From positions 1 to 64,000 of the forward strand of contig JAOFOL010000002.1 of the NCBI GenBank assembly GCA_028042835.1: a DNA stretch of 64,000 nucleotides, read 5' to 3'. Shown piece after piece: positions 8,780 through 17,483 of the stretch (positions are counted from its first letter, which is position 1; every line of letters starts with the position of its first letter). Both the position numbers and the translations under genes were made by a program. The notes below the pieces were generated by a model, which was given only the letters and a program-made list of their open reading frames with translations, had not been told where the DNA came from and searched no databases. The DNA is from Opitutales bacterium (GTDB taxonomy: Bacteria > Verrucomicrobiota > Verrucomicrobiia > Opitutales > Seribacteraceae).

Positions 8780-11700
8780 TTAGCGCAAGCGGGCGATTAA
8801 ATCTTTTGACTCGACCGAATCACCGACTTTAACCAAAAGTTCATCGATTGTTCCATCAGTCGATGCATAAATGGTTGTCTGCATTTTCATCGCCTCTAGT
8901 ACAGCAATTTTATCTCCCTTGGAAACTGTTTTTCCAACGCTCGTTGCAATACTGCTGATAATGGCAGGAATTGGGGCACCCACATGCAGATCATTGGATG
9001 GATCAGCTTTTTCTCGTGTTTTGACTTCTCCCTTGACGCTCTTGTCATGGACAAGAGTGGTTCGAGCTTTCCCGTTAATTTCAAAGGTTAATGAACGAAT
9101 TCCATTTTCATCGGGTTCCCCCACATGAAGTAATTTAATGAAAAGAGTTTTACCTTCTTCAATGGTAATCGAAATCTCCTCACCGGGCTCAAGACCGTGA
9201 AAGTAAGCCAAAGTTGGCAGAACAGAAACATCTCCAAACTTTTTCTTAAAATCTTGAAATTCGGAAAAAACTTGAGGATACATAACTGAGCAAAATAGAT
9301 CGTCATCAGTGCATTGTTTACCAAACTTTTTTACTAATGCAGCCTTTTCCTTCTTAAGGTCTATTTTAGGTGCAGATGCACCGGGTCTTCCCCTCATCGG
9401 CTTTTGCTTGCCCAAGATAACCTTCTGGACTGCCTTAGGCCAACCGCCCTTAGGCTGCCCCAGATTACCAGATAGTAAATCAATTACTGATTGAGGAAAC
9501 CCTGTTTCCTCAGGTAGATTGAGCAAATCTTCGGGTTTTACACCCTTGGTAATGAGGAAGATAGCCAAATCTCCGACACTCTTGCTGCTTGGAGTTACTT
9601 TAACGATGTCTCCAAGCAGACGGTTACATTCTTGGTATGTAGTTACAACATCAGGCCACCTTTTACCCAAACCAAGAGCTCCTGCTTGTTCGCGTAAATT
9701 GGTGTATTGTCCGCCAGGCATTTGGTGCTGATAGACTTCCGCACTACCGAAAGGTGGTGAAGTGTCGAAAGGTGAATAATACTGCCTGACCGCTTCCCAA
9801 TAAATAGAAAGTTTGTTTAAAGCATCTACATCTAGTCCTGTTGATCGAGGCGCATTTTTTAATGCATGAACAATAGAATTTAAATTCGGCTGACTTGTAC
9901 AACCTGAAAGAGAAGAAATCGCAAGATCAACTACATCAACTCCAGATTCTACAGCCTTAATTATAGATGAAGACGAAATTCCACTTGAATCATGAGTATG
10001 GAAATGAATAGGTATTCCAACTTCATTCCGTAAGGTTTTAACAAGTTTTTGAGCAGCTATGGGGTGACATAATCCAGCCATATCCTTTATAGCCAATATA
10101 TGCGCTCCCATTTTTTCTAATTCTTTTGCTAATTCAACATAATAACTAAGAACATACTTCTCTTCATTTGAATCGGTAAAGTCGCCGGTAAAGCAAAGAG
10201 CGGCCTCACACAATGATGGTGTTTTCTCAACCACTGTCTCCATAGCGACCTTAAGGTTAGGGAGATAATTGAGTGAATCAAATATTCGAAATACATCCAT
10301 CCCAGCTTCCGAAGAATGAACGATAAATTCTCTTACTACATTGTCTGGGTAATTTGCGTATCCGACCGCATTAGAACCTCTCAATAACATCTGAAATAAA
10401 ATATTTGGAACTTTTTCACGAAGGGAACGAAGGCGCTCGTATGGGCACTCGCCAAGAAATCGCATACAGGTATCGTATGTAGCCCCACCCCACATCTCCA
10501 AACTAAATAAACCGGGAACTTTCTTCGCTATAAAATCAGCAACTTCCAACATATCGAAAGTACGCATACGCGCAGCCATCAACGACTGATGGGCATCTCG
10601 AAGAGTGGTATCTGTAATCATGACTGGTTTTTGATCACGCAACCATTTAGAGAACTTCTCTGCACCTTCAGATAATAACAAATCCCGGGTGCCACGAGGA
10701 GGTGAAGCAACAGTATCGCATTCAGGAACAATTAAAGGAAGAGGGTTTGTAACCCGAGCTCTTCCTTTTACCTGTGGATTACCGTTTACTATAACCTCGC
10801 CTAGATAATTCAATAGTTTAGAAGCCCTGTCCTTTCTAGGCTTGAACTTAAAAAGGCTGGGTGTCACATCAATCATTCTAGTCGTGGCATCTCCCCTAAC
10901 GAAATCTTTGTGAGTAATGACATTCTCGAGGAATGGAATGTTTGTTTTAACACCACGAATTCTCATTTCCCGAAGAGCCCGATGCATTCGGTCTAAAGCC
11001 TGTGACAAATTTGGACCTGAAGTTGTGAGCTTAACTAACAACGAATCATAAAAAGGAGTAATGATAGAACCAGTATCACCCATAGCACCATCAAGCCTAA
11101 CACCAAAACCGGCGGCAGAACGGTACGAAAGAATTTTACCATAATCAGGACTAAAATCTTTTTCAGGGTCCTCAGTGGTAACCCGGCATTGAACAGCGCA
11201 CCCAATCCTTGGAATATTACCTTGTTCTGGAATTCCAATCTTACTTTTATGAAGTTCATGCTCCATAGCCACAAGAATCTGTGATCGCACAATGTCAATC
11301 CCGGTAATTTGTTCCGTGACAGTGTGCTCAACTTGAATCCGGGGATTCATCTCAATAAAAAACCATTCCTTGGTGTCCTGGTCTAAAAGGAATTCCACAG
11401 TACCAGCGTTGTCATAGCCAATCTTCTTTGCTAGTTCTACACCAGCCTGGCAAAGTTCCTGCACCACATTCTCAGGCAATCCAATTGATGGTGCGACTTC
11501 GACAACTTTTTGATACCTTCTTTGTACTGAACAATCACGTTCATGTAGATGCACTACATTTCCGTGCCTATCGCCTAAAATTTGAACCTCCAAATGTTTA
11601 GCCCGACCAACATAACGCTCCAAAAATACGGCAGAATTACCAAAAGCTCTTTCGGCCTCGCCTTGGGCTTCTTCTAACATTGGCTTAAGTTCCTCTTCTT

Positions 11701-12217
11701 TGGAAACAACCCGCATACCACGACCACCGCCACCGAAGGCAGCTTTGATTATAAGAGGAAATCCAATTTTCCTGCCCCATTTAAGAGCTTCAGCTGGCTT
11801 GGCTACTGGACTAGGGGTTGCGGGTAAAGTAGGAACACCGGCGAGGTCTGCTGCTTTTTTAGCGGCAACCTTGTCCCCCATTTTCTCCAATAGTTCAGGT
11901 TTAGGACCAATAAAAGTAATTCCTGCATCTTCACATGCCCTGGCAAAATCAGCATTTTCAGAAAGAAAGCCGTACCCTGGGTGAATCATGTCCACTTTTT
12001 TGGCTTTTGCGATAGATATAATTGACTCGATGTCGAGATAAGCGGCAACCGGACCTTTCCCCTGTCCTACGAGGTATGCTTCATCAGCTTTAAAACGGTG
12101 AACGCCAAAGCGATCCTCCTCGGCATATATTGCCACAGTTTTAAGATTTAATTCGTTGGCAGAACGAAAAATTCTTACTGCAATTTCACTACGATTGGCT
12201 ACTAAAAGCTTTTTCAT
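8780..12217 (-). CDS. pyc: Pyruvate carboxylase
   Basis: A full-length single-chain pyruvate carboxylase of 1145 residues, which makes oxaloacetate from pyruvate, bicarbonate and ATP to refill the TCA cycle. Domains run in the usual order: biotin carboxylase (1-450, with AAFGGGGRGMR and IEMNPRIQVEHTVTE), carboxyltransferase (about 530-990, with ITDTTLRDAHQSL and KDMAGLCHP), and a C-terminal biotin carrier domain with biotin-accepting Lys1111 in LEAMKMQ. Nothing looks truncated. It follows the pilD gene on the same strand after a 72-base gap containing a palindrome, so it may have its own promoter or depend on read-through. Confidence 0.97.
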   Translation of the reverse strand: MKKLLVANRSEIAVRIFRSANELNLKTVAIYAEEDRFGVHRFKADEAYLVGQGKGPVAAYLDIESIISIAKAKKVDMIHPGYGFLSENADFARACEDAGITFIGPKPELLEKMGDKVAAKKAADLAGVPTLPATPSPVAKPAEALKWGRKIGFPLIIKAAFGGGGRGMRVVSKEEELKPMLEEAQGEAERAFGNSAVFLERYVGRAKHLEVQILGDRHGNVVHLHERDCSVQRRYQKVVEVAPSIGLPENVVQELCQAGVELAKKIGYDNAGTVEFLLDQDTKEWFFIEMNPRIQVEHTVTEQITGIDIVRSQILVAMEHELHKSKIGIPEQGNIPRIGCAVQCRVTTEDPEKDFSPDYGKILSYRSAAGFGVRLDGAMGDTGSIITPFYDSLLVKLTTSGPNLSQALDRMHRALREMRIRGVKTNIPFLENVITHKDFVRGDATTRMIDVTPSLFKFKPRKDRASKLLNYLGEVIVNGNPQVKGRARVTNPLPLIVPECDTVASPPRGTRDLLLSEGAEKFSKWLRDQKPVMITDTTLRDAHQSLMAARMRTFDMLEVADFIAKKVPGLFSLEMWGGATYDTCMRFLGECPYERLRSLREKVPNILFQMLLRGSNAVGYANYPDNVVREFIVHSSEAGMDVFRIFDSLNYLPNLKVAMETVVEKTPSLCEAALCFTGDFTDSNEEKYVLSYYVELAKELEKMGAHILAIKDMAGLCHPIAAQKLVKTLRNEVGIPIHFHTHDSSGISSSSIIKAVESGVDVVDLAISSLSGCTSQPNLNSIVHALKNAPRSTGLDVDALNKLSIYWEAVRQYYSPFDTSPPFGSAEVYQHQMPGGQYTNLREQAGALGLGKRWPDVVTTYQECNRLLGDIVKVTPSSKSVGDLAIFLITKGVKPEDLLNLPEETGFPQSVIDLLSGNLGQPKGGWPKAVQKVILGKQKPMRGRPGASAPKIDLKKEKAALVKKFGKQCTDDDLFCSVMYPQVFSEFQDFKKKFGDVSVLPTLAYFHGLEPGEEISITIEEGKTLFIKLLHVGEPDENGIRSLTFEINGKARTTLVHDKSVKGEVKTREKADPSNDLHVGAPIPAIISSIATSVGKTVSKGDKIAVLEAMKMQTTIYASTDGTIDELLVKVGDSVESKDLIARLR

Positions 12218-12245
12218 GTATTAAATAAGATAGTATTTTAAAACG

Positions 12246-12269
12246 CTATATAATCTCTAGATTATATAG
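12246..12269. repeat. Perfect 24-base palindrome between pilD and pyc
   Basis: The sequence CTATATAATC-TCTA-GATTATATAG can form a perfect stem of 10-11 base pairs. It lies in the gap after the pilD stop (12290) and ahead of the pyc start (12217). On the minus strand it is followed by CGTTTT rather than a long U run, so it is at best a weak intrinsic terminator. It could equally be an operator for pyc. I see no second copy in the window. Confidence 0.5.
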
Positions 12270-12289
12270 TTTCTTCAACGCTAAAAGGA

Positions 12290-13198
12290 TCACACAATTG
12301 AAAAGAAATGAATAAAATTTGCAGTTGTGCCATCAAACCATTCGTCAACGAACCCTTTCAATACTAGAAAGTAAAGAAGTGAAGCTACCCCAAGGAAGGG
12401 TCCAAAAGGAATTTCCACGCCCCACCCAAAACTACTGTTCTTTTTCGGAACTTTCTTACGAACAAAATTTGAAAATAACAAAACTGGAATCATCAACGCT
12501 GTACCAAGTAAGGCACCACCAAAAATCACGAATAAGCCACCCTTCCATCCACAAAATGCTCCCACAAAACCTAATAATTTTACATCGCCTTGACCTAGTG
12601 CCTCTTTCTGCATCAATCTTTCAGCAATTGCTCCTATCCAATAGAGCAAGGAGGAAGAGATCAGAAGACCTGTCATGGAAGCAAATAAAGCGCTAATTCG
12701 CTCAGCTACCATTGGTTCACTTGAAAAACCATGGATAATCGGAAAGAAAAAGGATAAGCATACCCCAATGACTGCACCACCCATACTAAATCTGTCTGGT
12801 ATCATCATCGTCTCAAAATCAATAGCTATGACAGCAAGAATCATCGAAGTGAAAAGCATTGAGCAAATAAGCAGGGGAGCATGGTCCAGACTTAAGCAAC
12901 CATAGAACAGATAAGAAAATATAATAGCAGTCGATAATTCCACATATAAATACCTACAAGGAATCTTAAATACGCAACAATTCGCACGCCCTCTAGAAAG
13001 AAGCCAAGTAAGTATCGGGATATTACGAAACCATGAAATTTGAATTCCACATTTAGGACAGGAAGATGGAGGAGATATTATGGACTGTCCCGCGGGAATC
13101 CTACTAATACATACATTTAGAAAACTTCCTATTATAGCACCCAGGCAAAAACCTATTCCTGCCCTCCAATGAGGATCCATAACAATTTCAGAAAACAT
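12290..13198 (-). CDS. pilD: Type 4 prepilin peptidase / N-methyltransferase
   Basis: A polytopic membrane aspartic protease (A24 family) that cleaves leader peptides of type IV prepilins and type II secretion pseudopilins and methylates the new N-terminus. The N-terminal domain has GSFLNVCISRIP and the zinc-type motif CPKC; the two catalytic aspartates are seen in AIDFETMMIPD and LGQGDVKLL. The second zinc pair is irregular (NCCVFKI instead of CxxCxxxI). I chose the ATG at 13198, 1 base past the aroE stop; an ATG four codons upstream would overlap aroE. No pilin or pilus genes are in the window. Length (302) is somewhat above average. Confidence 0.9.
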   Translation of the reverse strand: MFSEIVMDPHWRAGIGFCLGAIIGSFLNVCISRIPAGQSIISPPSSCPKCGIQISWFRNIPILTWLLSRGRANCCVFKIPCRYLYVELSTAIIFSYLFYGCLSLDHAPLLICSMLFTSMILAVIAIDFETMMIPDRFSMGGAVIGVCLSFFFPIIHGFSSEPMVAERISALFASMTGLLISSSLLYWIGAIAERLMQKEALGQGDVKLLGFVGAFCGWKGGLFVIFGGALLGTALMIPVLLFSNFVRKKVPKKNSSFGWGVEIPFGPFLGVASLLYFLVLKGFVDEWFDGTTANFIHFFSIV

Positions 13199-13199
13199 T

Positions 13200-14117
13200 C
13201 TACCGAGCAAAATGTTCTTTGGCAGCTTGTGTCATAGCATCTGCGGAAATTTCATGTTCTGTCCAAATCTCTAACGCTTTAGCGGCTTGAAAAACAAGCA
13301 TTGATAAACCATTTGAGCCCACCAGTCCTGCCTGTTCTGCCTCCATAAGCAGTTTAGTTTGGAAAGGATTGTAAATCATGTCGTAAACTACACTCTTCTT
13401 TCCCAATCTAGAACATGGCATGAAAAGAGGGGAAGAGTCGGTATCCTTCAAACCGAGTGAAGTCGCATTAATTACCAACCAATCTTGGTCTTCAAATTCG
13501 CTTTCCTGTAGACAAACTGAACTGCTACCAGTAACCGTAGAATTGGTAAATTCCTCTCTCAGCAAGTTTAGTAATTCATCTAGTCTATCCTCACTTCGGT
13601 TATGTATATGAACTTTAAGGGCACCCTCCTTAAGGCATTTTACAGCCGCTGCTCTCGCTGCACCACCCGCTCCCAAGATAAGGATTTTTGAAGTCCGCAA
13701 ATCGCAACCTAGATCTTGCAACAAAGCACGATGTAAACCGTAACCATCCGTATTGTAACCATACCATTCTCCATTTTTTAAATGTAATGTATTTACTGCA
13801 CCCATCAAAGTCGCCTCGGCATCTAAATTCTTAACAGTATTTAAAGCCTCTACTTTATGAGGGATAGTTAAATTTAACCCCAAATAACCAGACTCAGATA
13901 GCTTGCTTAGAGCTGTAGATAAAAATTCTGCTTTGACATCAACTCTCTCATAGAACCAATTATTGAAAGATAAATTCTCGATGGATAGTTTTTGCAATGC
14001 AGCGTTATGTAAAAGTGGACTAATTGAATGAGAAATCGGATGACCCAAAACTGCCAGTCCAACCTTAGGTAATATAAACTGAGGAACCTCGTTCAGTAAG
14101 TATGGATTGCTACGCAT
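13200..14117 (-). CDS. aroE: Shikimate dehydrogenase
   Basis: AroE reduces 3-dehydroshikimate to shikimate with NADPH in aromatic amino acid synthesis. Visible motifs are GHPISHSISPLLHNAAL (substrate binding), LNLTIPHK with catalytic Lys88, GAVNTL, NTDGYG, the dinucleotide loop LGAGGAARAA and NATSLGL. The ATG at 14117 overlaps the stop of the upstream SirB1-like gene by 8 bases (ATGCGTAG), a translational coupling arrangement; an in-frame upstream start at 14144 would give a longer overlap. About 305 residues, slightly longer than E. coli AroE (272) because of an N-terminal extension. DAHP synthase of the same pathway is at 59306-60343. Confidence 0.95.
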   Translation of the reverse strand: MRSNPYLLNEVPQFILPKVGLAVLGHPISHSISPLLHNAALQKLSIENLSFNNWFYERVDVKAEFLSTALSKLSESGYLGLNLTIPHKVEALNTVKNLDAEATLMGAVNTLHLKNGEWYGYNTDGYGLHRALLQDLGCDLRTSKILILGAGGAARAAAVKCLKEGALKVHIHNRSEDRLDELLNLLREEFTNSTVTGSSSVCLQESEFEDQDWLVINATSLGLKDTDSSPLFMPCSRLGKKSVVYDMIYNPFQTKLLMEAEQAGLVGSNGLSMLVFQAAKALEIWTEHEISADAMTQAAKEHFAR

Positions 14118-14991
14118 TGGATTCGATCCCTCGTATTTTATCAAATTCAGCTACGAATAATTGAAACATCTCTGATTCCTTCTTTTTTCCGCTGACCGCA
14201 TAATGATGAACCAAATTTCTGCAACCTCTAGTTAACATCTCTGAAACTGTAACAGGAAGAAGGTTACCACCAGAAGACTCGTCGATAGAAACTCCTATGT
14301 ATTGGCCCATATCCTCGAGATCAATCATTTTACCACCTGCCCAAGCATCAATATAAAAAGGGATTTCTCGAGCAAAGCATCCGACCATAAAGCGACCAGG
14401 TAAACCAATTGGTTCAAGATCAAAACCTACTCTTCGAGCAACTAAAATATATATTAACGAGAGAGTTATAGGTAAGCCCTTTTTGTTTTTAAGAACTGAA
14501 TTCAGAAAACTATTTTCCGGATTTTCAAAGTTTTTACCAGCTCCACGAAACCCGAACTCATGAAAAAGAACTCGATTCAGAACAATACAGGTTTGTTTCG
14601 GATCGAGTGGAGTTGTAAGGAGTTCCCTCACACGATCTGCTAATCCATCAAGCAAAAGACTTGAGACAGATGAATCCAAGCTAGGGTTTACTGTGCGATC
14701 AAGTAAGTACCAGCCAGTTTCTAGCTCGTATCTTCTGGAGCGGATAAAATTGATAAAATCTTCCTTACTATCAGTCCAACCTAACTCATCTTGAATAACC
14801 TTGGCATGCTTGGAGATAATATCATCGGATTCAGAAATTATTTTACTCAGAAAAGAACGACCTGACTCAGGAAAATCATTCAAAAGGCGAACCATCGAAT
14901 CTCGCACGACTGAAGATTCGTCATCCAATAAGGATATTAGGACAGATTCACTTGGCCAGGTTAAATTATTTTTGGTGCTCTTCGGTGACAT
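14110..14991 (-). CDS. SirB1-type transglutaminase-like protein
   Basis: A protein of about 293 residues. The core region carries ENSFLNSVLKNKKGLPITLS and LIYILVARRVGFDLEPIGLP followed by GRFMVGC, which is the hallmark of the SirB1/transglutaminase-like_2 family. An N-terminal helical region resembles HEAT-like repeats (VRDSMVRLLNDFPESGRSFL). Members often sit near protein-modification or cofactor genes and have no firmly proven reaction. I chose the ATG at 14991 over a TTG at 15027. It is the second gene of a tight row, yggS-sirB1-like-aroE-pilD, overlapping aroE by 8 bases, so cotranscription is likely. Confidence 0.8.
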   Translation of the reverse strand: MSPKSTKNNLTWPSESVLISLLDDESSVVRDSMVRLLNDFPESGRSFLSKIISESDDIISKHAKVIQDELGWTDSKEDFINFIRSRRYELETGWYLLDRTVNPSLDSSVSSLLLDGLADRVRELLTTPLDPKQTCIVLNRVLFHEFGFRGAGKNFENPENSFLNSVLKNKKGLPITLSLIYILVARRVGFDLEPIGLPGRFMVGCFAREIPFYIDAWAGGKMIDLEDMGQYIGVSIDESSGGNLLPVTVSEMLTRGCRNLVHHYAVSGKKKESEMFQLFVAEFDKIRGIESNA

Positions 14992-15045
14992 TTTTCTTAA
15001 ACTTGCGCCTTCGCCATATTGAAGCAAGCAATCTTCGAGAAAGGG

Positions 15046-15747
15046 TCAAACGACTGGAGCTCGATTTCCAAATAAGGCAGATCCGACTCGAATCATTGTA
15101 CTCCCCTCCGCAATTGCTTCATCCATGTCTCCAGACATCCCCATCGAGAGTTTTGAAAACCTACAATCAAACCTTTCACTCATTTGATCTCGAAGATTAC
15201 GAAGATTGGAAAAACAACTCCGAGCGACTGATTTATTTTGCGGATCATATGGGGCAATTGTCATAAATCCATCTACGCAAATACCGTTTAGTGTTACTGC
15301 ATGTTCGAGAAGTGCCTCAGTATCTTCAATCGAAACACCAAATTTAGCAGGGTCATTGCCTGCGTTTACCTGTAAAAGCACAGGTTGAATTAAATCGTTT
15401 AACAAAGCTACACTATTTACACGATCCATTAGCTTCAATGAATCGATTGTTTGAATCGAAGAAAATTTGCCCACTACATGTTTTGCCTTATTGCTCTGAA
15501 GATGGCCAATGAGTTCAAAGTTCATGCTTTGATTCCCATCCATTTTGCTTAAAGCTTCTTGTACCCGATTTTCACCTACGCTCTTTATCTTACTATTTCT
15601 GCAGAAGGTAACTGCATCAATCGGCCAGTTTTTAGTCACAGGAAGTAGAGTAATTTCATCCAAAGACCGACCATACTTTAGGCAGGAAGAAGCAATCTCA
15701 CTTTTTACCTTTGATAAGTTTTCCAAAAACTCTGTTTCTTTAATCAT
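15046..15747 (-). CDS. YggS/PROSC-family pyridoxal phosphate homeostasis protein
   Basis: A 233-residue alanine-racemase-fold protein that binds pyridoxal 5'-phosphate and buffers its level in the cytoplasm. The PLP lysine is Lys39 in LLPVTKNWP. Other family marks are SVGENRVQEAL, GHLQSNK, LSMGMSGDMDEAI and IRVGSALFG. Length is normal. It is the first gene of the row leading to the SirB1-like gene and aroE, and is divergent from the LysR gene with a 55-base gap. The assignment is firm; the family has no known enzymatic turnover. Confidence 0.94.
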   Translation of the reverse strand: MIKETEFLENLSKVKSEIASSCLKYGRSLDEITLLPVTKNWPIDAVTFCRNSKIKSVGENRVQEALSKMDGNQSMNFELIGHLQSNKAKHVVGKFSSIQTIDSLKLMDRVNSVALLNDLIQPVLLQVNAGNDPAKFGVSIEDTEALLEHAVTLNGICVDGFMTIAPYDPQNKSVARSCFSNLRNLRDQMSERFDCRFSKLSMGMSGDMDEAIAEGSTMIRVGSALFGNRAPVV

Positions 15748-15802
15748 AAGTTATTCGAATATAAAATTTGCATACCATAAGCTGAATTAATAAGTATAGT
15801 AT

Positions 15803-16702
15803 ATGCACATCCAAAATTTCAAAACCTTTTGCGACTTGGTTGAAACAAAAAGTTTCTCAAAAGCTGCTCGTTTGAACGAAGTTACACAATCAGCAGTGAG
15901 TCAGCAACTAAAAGCTATGGAATCTCATTATGATATGCTTATCATTGATCGTAATCAGAAAAAATTTAGGCTCACTCCACAAGGCACAGTTCTTTACACA
16001 ACATACAAAGATATACTCGGATTGTACGAAAAGTTAAGTTGTGAGATACAAGAAATGAGTAATATTGTCAGCGGTACAATCCAGATTTCTACTGTTAATA
16101 GTATAGGTTTACACGAGCTCCCTCCATATTTAAAAGCCTTTATCAAACAATTTCCATCAGTGAACGCTCGAGTTGAATACCGTCGTGCCAACTTAGTGTA
16201 TGAAGATGTACTCCATGGAACTGCAGATCTTGGACTCGTTGCCTTCCCTACCCCGCACAAAGAACTTACAGTGGTTCCATTTGCCAACGATGAATTGATT
16301 ATCGCGATGAGTCCCGAACACAAACTCACAAAAAAGCGGGCAATTGCAATTGCAGATTTAACAGGAATGGATTTCATCGCTTTCGAAAGAGATATCCCTA
16401 CACGAAAAGCAACGGACGAAATCCTGCATCGTGCTGGTATCCAAGTTACAATAGCCATGGAATTTGATAATGTTGAGACGGTAAAACGAGCGATCGAGAT
16501 CAATGCAGGTATTGCCATACTCCCCGCAAGTACTGTGGTCACGGAATCCGAACGCAAACAACTAGTTACATATAAACTAGAAGGCGGTATGCATAATCGT
16601 CCACTTGCCATCATCCACAAGAAGAGTAGATTATTAACACCCGCCCTCCGTTCGTTTGTTGAATTGATGAAAAATAAACCGCTGGAATCTACTTTATTAT
16701 AG
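15803..16702 (+). CDS. LysR-family transcriptional regulator
   Basis: A 299-residue LTTR. The winged helix-turn-helix is at residues 1-60 (FKTFCDLVETKSFSKAARLN then VTQSAVSQQLKAME), and a periplasmic-binding-protein-like effector domain covers about 90-295. It is divergent from yggS with only 55 bases between them, the usual layout when a LysR protein controls the neighbouring gene, although control of yggS is only a possibility. Its stop overlaps the end of the DUF3108 gene by 6 bases on the opposite strand. The effector cannot be read from sequence; the length and lack of cysteine motifs give no hint. Confidence 0.92.
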   Translation: MHIQNFKTFCDLVETKSFSKAARLNEVTQSAVSQQLKAMESHYDMLIIDRNQKKFRLTPQGTVLYTTYKDILGLYEKLSCEIQEMSNIVSGTIQISTVNSIGLHELPPYLKAFIKQFPSVNARVEYRRANLVYEDVLHGTADLGLVAFPTPHKELTVVPFANDELIIAMSPEHKLTKKRAIAIADLTGMDFIAFERDIPTRKATDEILHRAGIQVTIAMEFDNVETVKRAIEINAGIAILPASTVVTESERKQLVTYKLEGGMHNRPLAIIHKKSRLLTPALRSFVELMKNKPLESTLL

Positions 16703-17467
16703 ATTTTTCTGTAGTCTTTCAGCTTTTTTTAATTTTGCAGTAAAACTTCCGACTATCACCTTACTGCTAATTTTCACAGGTATTCTTCTGTTATCTTGAG
16801 AATACCAAACCCGTAGTATTCCCTTCGGACTTTTCTTAAAAACTCCGCTCAAGGTTTTCATATTTGGAATTACATCATTTGCCTTGAATGAACCAAAAGG
16901 TACTCGGATTTTTTCCGCCTCACCCACTTTTACTTCTACATCCAAGAATTTTTTCCCATCTGAAGTAGGAAAAACTTTAGAGGTTCCCTCTGCTGTGGGC
17001 CAATACCTAAATGCATAAGCTATAGCTAATGGATCATACACATCCTTATCTAACTTAAGAATTCTGGTTGGATAACCTTTTTCAGTGTATGAAATTTTTT
17101 TTTGTAAGTAATCAAAATCTACGTTGATGTGTTTCCTAGTTCTTCCTTCTTGCTGAGTTTTAATGTACTTTAGTGATTTCGTAAAATTACTATCAACCCA
17201 ACAGGTTATATTAGTCCTTACTTTGTAAATTGAATCCGCGAAATTATTAGTTCTGACAAAAAAACTAATCTTCCAAGGTTCCTGAGAACTCAAGGTTCTA
17301 GGAGCAATCTCTAAACTCGCATAGCCTACAGGAAAAATCCCCCAATGCAGATCGTACTCTAATCTTTCACCTGGTAAAAAAGGAAGGGGCTTATTTGCAC
17401 AGAGTAAGTTTGCTAATACGAAATAGCTGAGAAGACCTGAAATATAAAGGTATCGATAAGCCAACAT
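16697..17467 (-). CDS. DUF3108 exported protein
   Basis: A 256-residue protein with a signal peptide (about 1-24, ending LLCA). The mature part starts with LPFLPGERLEYDLHWGIFPV, the typical opening of DUF3108 proteins, and continues as a beta-rich chain with VPFGSFKANDVIP and LRVWYSQDNRRIPVKISSKV. DUF3108 proteins are periplasmic or outer-membrane associated and lack a proven function; the fold is predicted to resemble a lipid- or polysaccharide-binding beta-barrel. It lies 16 bases downstream of glgP on the same strand and may be read from the same transcript. Confidence 0.8.
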   Translation of the reverse strand: MLAYRYLYISGLLSYFVLANLLCANKPLPFLPGERLEYDLHWGIFPVGYASLEIAPRTLSSQEPWKISFFVRTNNFADSIYKVRTNITCWVDSNFTKSLKYIKTQQEGRTRKHINVDFDYLQKKISYTEKGYPTRILKLDKDVYDPLAIAYAFRYWPTAEGTSKVFPTSDGKKFLDVEVKVGEAEKIRVPFGSFKANDVIPNMKTLSGVFKKSPKGILRVWYSQDNRRIPVKISSKVIVGSFTAKLKKAERLQKNL

Positions 17468-17483
17468 CCTACCGAAGAAAATA

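Noticed and set aside
8871-11984. Several open frames on both strands inside pyc
   Set aside because: They are shadows of the pyruvate carboxylase frame, with no recognisable domain.
15994-16620. 208-residue minus-strand frame opposite the LysR gene
   Set aside because: The LysR frame is fully conserved and the opposite frame has no known domain.
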